Assembly: GCA_024305745.1 (NCBI GenBank)
Contig: JAHRBS010000013.1
Span: forward strand, 2,480,001-2,544,000
DNA from: Polyporus tsugae
Lineage: Eukaryota > Basidiomycota > Agaricomycetes > Polyporales > Polyporaceae
Reading direction: 5' to 3'
Length of the DNA: 64,000 bases
In this document: one piece after another, positions 58,030 to 64,000 of the stretch
Layout of the letters: the number at the start of each line of letters is the position of its first letter
Numbering within the stretch: the first letter of the stretch is position 1
The notes under the pieces: model-generated
The model's database searches: none
What the model saw: only the letters and a program-made list of their open reading frames with translations
Told to the model about the DNA's origin: nothing
Translations under genes and position numbers: made by a program

Positions 58030-60062
58030 ATGCGTTCACAGAATGGCAACTCCAACCCGCGAAGGCCGCCACAGCAGCATAGGGTCTTCCAGCCTGGCAA
58101 GCGGCACATGGAGCTGATCGCGTCCGTCAGCCGGAGCAGCGGTTTGGAGAAGGACGGAGACGCGTGAGTACTCACGTCTACATGGAATATCAGATTATAC
58201 GGAGATAGACTGTAGCATCCTCTCCTTCTCGCTACAACGAGTAGTAGAGGATGCTGCCGCTCTCTCTCCAAGCCCGTGTCTCCCTTTTCACCGAGAATAA
58301 ACGTCGATGTAACCTATTTTAGCCATTTAGGTTGCGTGACCCCAAGATCCAGCAAGAATATCGCGCATTCATTCAGGGAAAGGTATGGATGCGCTGGTGA
58401 CAGGATGGGTTCCGTCCGGTCGCGAAGTGCCTGTGGCAGGGGGAGCACTGATATTGATAAAGCCCTTGTTCTGCAGGTAGATGAGTACTGGAAAAGGCAC
58501 CCTTTGTCCCCGGATGACACCTGTGGCGAGACCGCCGCCGCCGCACGGAACCGGAAAGAAAATGAAGAGAACCTGCTGATCTTGTTCCGTAAGTGTTTTA
58601 TCCGATATCAGGCGAACGACCAATGGGTTCACCGCTATACTTACAGGAAAACTGCGGGAAGGATTGCTGTCCACCAACCGCAGAGATGAATTTGCGTTGG
58701 AGGGTGGGTTCTATCTCCAGCTTCCGCCGAGATTCATCAACTGACCTGACCACAGTCTACGAGACGTCACTCTACCTCTCCGTGCTGTTCAGGTCTCCGG
58801 TGCAAACGACCTCCGCGCTCTCGCACCTCTTCCCCAATCTTTACATCTCAATCGCGTCGCAGACGACGGCATCACCATCGACTTCGAACACGCCAAAGGC
58901 GTCAACAGCATCCACCAGAGTACCATCAACGCCAACACCCCCGCGATCTCAACACCCTCCACCCCCGGAACGCCCGCTCGCGGGCTCCGCACTCGCCTGC
59001 ACCGTGATTTTACTCCTCCATCACCTCGTCGAGGCATACCCATCCCATATTCCGTTCTACACCCACCTCCGTCAACTGCACCCAGCACTCCAGGCCGTCC
59101 TCAGCACGCCAGTCTCAGTACTAGTTCAAGACAATGTCTCTGCCTCTACCTCTGTCGAGGCCGTCCCATCGGATTCACGCGCGTCCGCTCTGACATCCTC
59201 GACCAAACCCGAACCGGCGTCCCCACCTGAGCCCGCGCCGCACCTGACCTCGGAGCCCAACGCGCGCCCGCCGGCGGCTTCTTCTCGGGCTGCGACCGAG
59301 GCAAGAACCTCGTCTCCGGTTTCGGTTTCGGCGTTTGCGTTTGCGTCTGCGTCTGCGCGCGAGCCGCCCGCCGCCCCATCGCCGCCATCGGACGCGCCTT
59401 CGACGGAGTCTGGCCGCCATTCAGACGGTTCAACTTCCACGCGTGCATCGCGTCCGTCATCCCAGACTGAATCACGGCTGGGGTCGGCACGCGAGTGGCT
59501 TCGCGAGCTCGCGCGATGCCTCGGCGCGCGGAACTACGCGCGGCTCGAGGCCCTCACGCGCCGCGAAGTCTTCGAAGCGTTCGTGCGTACCCAGGGCGGC
59601 CCTCATCGAGACGCGAAGCATATGCGCCCCGTGCCGATCGCGCCGATCGACGCTGGGGGAAAGGCGCGGACGATTCAGAGATCGGGTCAGGGCGGGGGAG
59701 ATGGGGGAGATGGCCGCGACCGCGACCTCGCGCTGGAAGCGATCGGGGTGCTCGTCGGGGTGCTACTCGAGAAGGCGCGGGGCACGACGTGGAGCGTGCT
59801 CCGGACGGCGTATCGCGAGGTGTCGCTCGGTGCGACGCCCGTTGAGTCTGCGCATGACGCGGGCACTACTGGAGATTGGCTGGCGCGGTCGCTTGTGCTA
59901 TGTACGCGTGCTCCGCGTAGTAGGGCAGGGTTTGACTCTGGCGGGGCTGGCGTGGGGCACGAACGACTAGAAGCGTGGCTGGAGGAGCGGTGTAGTAAAG
60001 GCGAGGCGCGGCGGAAGGAGGGCGAGGGAATGGAGGGGCGGTGGATGTTCGTGAAGGCGTGA
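58030..60062 (+). CDS. Unrecognised helical protein with a disordered middle
   Basis: Probable exons are 58030-58163, 58378-58588, 58647-58703 and 58756-60062. ATG 58030 gives MRSQNGNSNPRRPPQQHRVF; ATG 58405 is an alternative start within exon 2. The most coding-like part is ENLLILFRKLREGLLSTNRR, then EVYETSLYLSVLF and ALSHLFPNLY, followed by VILLLHHLVEAYPSHIPFYT. A Ser/Pro/Ala-rich low-complexity region comes next (59140-59480), then another helical block (REWLRELARCLGARNYARLE, LALEAIGVLVGVLLEKARG). The paired helices on both sides of a linker resemble helical-repeat or PCI-type proteins, but I cannot name the family. It converges on PPCDC. Confidence 0.65.
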
Positions 60063-60290
60063 CGAACCGGTGGCAGAAGACAGCGGGACAGAGGTGGGGT
60101 GGATGTCGCCATCGCTCTCACTGTTGGGGAAATTGACCATCCTGAGAGGCGCGGAGCGGTGCCTGGGAGAAGCCAGTGGATTAATTGCATGCTCAGAGTT
60201 CGGTGCAGTATCGATACAAGGAAGGCGTTGTACAGCAATACGTAGCAGAAGGCAGGCTTCTTGGGAGAAGAGGGTCCGTATGATCTTTGA

Positions 60291-61147
60291 TCACTCCGTT
60301 TCCCGTTTGGTGAGGCTGAATTGGTCGACTACAATTTGGACGATATCCCTCCATTCAGTCATGGCGCCCAGACCTTGACATCGAAATGCCGTTGAGTGAA
60401 TGGACAAGGTTGGGGCGAAGCTGGACCGCTACACTCACCGATGTCACCGCATGCAAGCTTCTTGCCAATAGGACCGACGACGTTGTACCCAATCACCTCA
60501 CGCACGGTGCGCAGGTGTTGCTGGGTGAGGGGGTGCTCATACATCAACGTATTCATTGCGGGAAAGACGTAGGTCGGTGTCGTTGGGGCTAGGGCCCGCA
60601 AGAGGGAGGTCTGGGGCGTTCAATGATATTAACGAGGCGACGTCATAGTTCTCTATCTTTACTCACCGCTAGGTTGTCGCACAGTCCATTGGCGATCTTG
60701 GATAAGGAATTCGCGGAACATGGGGCGATGAGGACTATGTCCGCCCACCGCCGCAGCTCGATATGTAGGATCGGGTCTCCAATCTTGAAGTCACCCTGCG
60801 AGGTAAGAGGTATAAGAATAATATAAACTCGAAGAGGTCTGTGACCCTACGTATGACCCCCATTCGTCTTTATCCCGCCAGACTCTGACACCCGCTTTCT
60901 CGATTTCTTGCTGGCTGTATAGGGACAACGACGCTTCCGTGGCCACGACCTCAACTTTGACATTCTCATACTGCTCGGAGAGTAAGTACGCACGGTTGCA
61001 TAACCACCATGGACTGCACTGACGCACCATGAGCAACTCCGTGACGATAAGAGGCGCCTTGATCGAGGCGACGCTTCCGGTGGTTATGAGGACCACATGA
61101 GTGAATCCTTCGGTGCGTTCGTGTTCTGCAACAAATCTCCTCTCCAT
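60291..61147 (-). CDS. Phosphopantothenoylcysteine decarboxylase (PPCDC)
   Basis: Five exons: 61147-61028, 60973-60851, 60795-60667, 60610-60439 and 60373-60291, giving 208 residues in one frame. It is an HFCD-family flavoprotein: LITTGSVASIKAPLIVTELL for flavin binding, IELRRWADIVLIAPCSANSL with KIANGLCDNL, PAMNTLMYEHPLTQQHL (the substrate-clamp PXMNXXMW-type motif, here with Tyr) and KKLACGDIGLGAM, which carries the catalytic Cys of the ACGD motif. It decarboxylates 4'-phosphopantothenoylcysteine in coenzyme A synthesis; yeast homologues form a heterotrimer with Hal3-like subunits. Start ATG 61147 is the first Met before the conserved motif. Confidence 0.93.
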
Positions 61148-61408
61148 TCTGCTCGCCGTAACTATGCACGGCCGCTTGCTTACTGATGTTTCTGGGGATA
61201 TTGGAGAGGTAAGGAACAAGCCGTGTGTTGGAGGTTAGGGGCCCATATACGGCGTGCTTTGTGGCGGTGTCAATAATTCCGCACGTGCCGGACTGATTTC
61301 AGATTTGGATCGAACTATCGTACTCTTTGTTCTCGCCTGGGGGACAGAAAGTGTTTTCCTCTCTCTCTCCTCGACCGCCACACGACCTTTGACGACCACA
61401 TCGATACC

Positions 61409-62738
61409 ATGTCTGTCCTCTCTCTCCTTGGCCAGGGCTTAAAACTCGATACCCGGGCAGACATTCAGCCCCACCTCGCCAAGTCCGACCCAGCTGTCAT
61501 CGAGGAGATCCATCTCGGAGGAAACACCATTGGTGTCGAGGCTGCCCAGGCTCTCGCAGAGTTCCTCGCAAAGACCCAGAAACTCAGGGTGCGTAACCAC
61601 CCCGATCTCATCCTTTCTAACCCCTGATTTCTTTATCGTCCCCGTCCAAATCTACCCCACCGCCACCCTTCCCGCAACCACTACCCACGCACCCTCTTGC
61701 TCCCCGCACCCCCAGATTGCGAACTTCGCCGACATTTTCACCGGCCGCCTCATCACCGAGATCCCGCTTGCGCTTTCCGCGATCTGCGACGCGCTCATCG
61801 GCAAGCCCACGCTCGTCGAGATCGACCTCTCGGACAACGCTTTCGGCGGGCGCTCCGTCGACCCGCTCGTCCCCTTCCTCTCCTCCGCGCGCCCCCTCCG
61901 CGTCCTCAGGCTGAACAACAACGGCCTCGGCCCCGCCGGAGGCGCCGTCATCGCCGACGCCCTCTCCCGCCTCGCCGACTCCCTCCCCAAGGACACAGAG
62001 GTGAAGTCGAACCTCCGCACGATCATCTGCGGCCGCAACCGCCTCGAGGACGGCTCCGCGGACGCGTGGGCCGCCGCGCTCGCGGCACACGGCACGCTCG
62101 AGGAGGTCCGCATGCCGCAGAACGGCATCCGCATGGCGGGCATCGCCGCGCTCGCCAAGGCACTCGCCGCGAACCCGGGCCTGCTCCACCTCGACCTCCA
62201 GGACAACACGTTCGCGGCGGAGGGCGGCAAGGCGTTCGCGCGCGAGCTCGCGGACGGGGCGTGGCCGCTCCTCCGCGTGCTCAACCTCTCGGACTGTGTC
62301 ATTGGGGAGGAGGGCGAGGTGTCGCCCGTCGTCGAGGCGCTCGCGAAGGGCTTGCATACGAAGCTCGAGACGCTCCAGCTCCAGAACGATAACCTCGAGG
62401 CGGCGGAGTTCGCGCTGCTCACGGGCGTGGTTGGGAAGCTCCCGGCGCTCAAGCGCGTGGAGGCGCAGTGGAACGAGGTCGATGAGGACGATGAGAGTGT
62501 GGCGGCGCTGTTGACCGCCCTCCGGAAGCAGGGTGGGAAGCTCATCATGAACGACGAGGAGGAGGAAGAGGAGGAAGAGGAAGAGGAGGAGAAAGAGGAG
62601 CAGGAAGAAGAAAAGCCGGCTACGGCCCCAGCAGCTGCTCCCGCGACCGCGGAGGTCGTCGTGGAGAAGGCAAAGACCACAGCAGACCAGGCGGCGGACG
62701 CACTAGCGGAGTTGCTCGAGAAGGTTTCCATTCGGTGA
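61409..62738 (+). CDS. RNA1: Ran GTPase-activating protein (RanGAP / RNA1)
   Basis: Exons 61409-61588 and 61716-62738 give 400 residues. Leucine-rich repeats of RanGAP type fill most of the protein: EEIHLGGNTIGVEAAQALAE, LVEIDLSDNAFGG, LRVLRLNNNGLGPAGG, TIICGRNRLEDGSA, LEEVRMPQNGIRMAGI, LLHLDLQDNTFAAEG, LRVLNLSDCVIGEEG and LETLQLQNDNLEAAE. An acidic tail with a run of Glu (62560-62610) and an Ala-rich end follow. The NANFADIFTGRL-like segment after the splice (IANFADIFTGRLITEIP) is characteristic of the family. It stimulates GTP hydrolysis by Ran in the cytoplasm and drives nuclear transport direction. Length is close to S. pombe Rna1 (386 residues). Confidence 0.94.
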
Positions 62739-63019
62739 CATAGATGCCGTGCGATTTGGCTTATTAGAAGACTGGCATCGAAGGAGTTTTTGTGCTTTGT
62801 ATCTTACCATCTTGCATCCGTCCCGCTTCATCGCACACATACGTACAGTTCTTGGGCCACAGGGAGTTGTATTCTTGACGCATATGATATCCATCGACGA
62901 CATGTATACCAATCCATTGCTATCTAGGGTGTTCTCATCTACGGTGTACCTTCTATAGTGCCGGCGTCCATGTAAGATGCCCATACAGAGTCTGGGAGTC
63001 AAAGGTATAGTGGAGCAAT

Positions 63020-64000
63020 TCAGGCATCGGCAGGAGCGGCTCTTGCGATCTCCTCAGGCGACTTGCGACGCGCGAATATGTGTACGTGCGCGAGACCCGG
63101 CACGCTTTGAAGCCTCTGTTCACGATGTCAACACACCTTGCTCGTGCACGGAGAAAAGACGCATATACTCACAGGCGGATTCAAGAACCAAGCCGTTTCC
63201 CACTCGCGCTCGACCCACCTGCGCGTGATAAAGGTCTCAATCTCCTTGCCGTATTCCTTCACCTGGCGTTCCTCCTCCTCTGTACCACGGGGAGACGTGA
63301 TGAGCTTGTCCATCGTCACGCCCCAATCCGCAAGCGCAGGCAAAGTCTCGGGGAGGAGACTCGGAGAAGGCGGGGGACAGTCGAGGCCGGTGAACCCCCA
63401 CAGACCGTCCTGAAGCAGGCGTGCAGAAACCTTGGACTCCAGTGGCGATGGGAGGTTTGGCGGGATAAACGGCACGCGCGACCAGATGAGAGCGTGCTCG
63501 ATCTCCGGGGGCACTGCATCGCCATGCATGGTCAGTGACAGAACAAGGAAAACGCACCTGCTCGGGACCTACCTGAGTACGGCCAGTCGTTCATGGCGAT
63601 GTAGTAGAGCTCCTTCGTCATGTCCGCATGGAAGAATGCAGGCGCATCTAGGGGCATGGGCGGGACTCCGCTGACGGTGCACGTCTTGCTCTCAGACTCG
63701 ACGGGGGGAGGATCGAGGGACGATCGGAGGAGGGAGATCGTGTCGGGCTGGCCCCATTGCAGCCTGTAGGTGAGCAGGTAGCTGACTGGAACGGTGGGAG
63801 GTGTCGCGTCTTCAGCGCGTGCGTTTCTTGCGCGTGTGCGACGCAGAGGTACACACCGATGGACCCGTACTCCTCCTTAATCCCCACCACCCACTCGTTG
63901 TATCGGAGCTGGAGTTTCTTGCTCCTCTTTAGCAGTCCTAAATCGCTACCAACGGCGAACGGCACTGAGCTCTCGACATCCTGTCATGTCTGAAGGCTGT
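63020..64000 (-). CDS. DUF3605 protein, 5' end outside the window
   Basis: Exons visible: >64000-63857, 63785-63573, 63523-63173 and 63115-63020. Encoded segments are KKLQLRYNEWVVGIKEEYGS, YLLTYRLQWG, YYIAMNDWPYSVPPEIEHAL with IWSRVPFIPP, GVTMDKLITSPRGTEEEERQ, FITRRWVEREWETAWFLNPP and LQSVPGLAHVHIFARRK, then TGA. The order and motifs (NDWPYSVPPEIEH and the AHVHIFAR ending) are those I know from fungal DUF3605 proteins. Function unknown. The N-terminal exon or exons lie beyond the window edge. Confidence 0.87.

Noticed and set aside
1..64000. CRISPR arrays, operons, rRNA or bacterial features
   Set aside because: The window is clearly eukaryotic. No regularly spaced repeats, Shine-Dalgarno-led operons, rRNA or convincing tRNA genes were seen.

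Overview
This window is genomic DNA from a filamentous basidiomycete, most likely an Agaricomycete. The evidence is many short introns (about 50-80 bp, GT-AG, with CTNAC/CTAAT-like branch sites), dense genes on both strands, fungal core genes, tyrosinases with the fungal C-terminal domain, and a DUF6729/3'-5' exonuclease gene of a type I know only from mushroom-forming fungi.

Layout. (1) 106-11969: one large plus-strand gene encoding AT-hooks, a Cys-pair domain (DUF6729-like), a transposase-like RNase H-fold segment, a DEDDy 3'-5' exonuclease and a C-terminal Cys cluster. It is split by a complete 6,430-bp Ty1/copia element at 881-7310. The element has two 533-bp LTRs that look identical and a perfect ATAAG target duplication. 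Its gag-pol frame carries four stop codons and a changed polymerase catalytic residue. The host gene carries two further stops. (2) 12753-20000: housekeeping genes, AVL9 (minus), a PanE-type ketopantoate reductase (plus) and a chitin-binding-module/DM9 protein (minus). (3) 21041-37597: the giant ribosome-assembly ATPase midasin (MDN1/REA1), with six AAA modules, an acidic region and a MIDAS domain. (4) 38840-50243: an all-plus-strand array made by repeated duplication of a tyrosinase gene and a small secreted protein (SSP) gene. Two tyrosinases and one SSP look intact. Two tyrosinases and one SSP are pseudogenes, and one more SSP has a single in-frame stop. (5) 50244-58029: gene-poor sequence holding one possible 43-residue Kex2-type secreted peptide precursor (minus). 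(6) 58030-64000: an unrecognised helical protein (plus), phosphopantothenoylcysteine decarboxylase (minus), RanGAP/RNA1 (plus) and a DUF3605 protein (minus, cut by the window edge).

How the genes relate. PanE (pantoate synthesis) and PPCDC both belong to the coenzyme A pathway but lie 42 kb apart, so no cluster is implied. The tyrosinase-SSP array is the clearest candidate for an under-described system: a phenol-oxidising copper enzyme paired with a small secreted protein of unknown family. The other candidate is the multidomain exonuclease/transposase-like gene and the element inside it. Six nonsense codons there, the SSP1 stop and the polymerase change can all be explained as C:G to T:A transitions, mostly at CpG. 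Splice sites and ancestral codons were read by eye; coordinates may be off by a few bases where noted.
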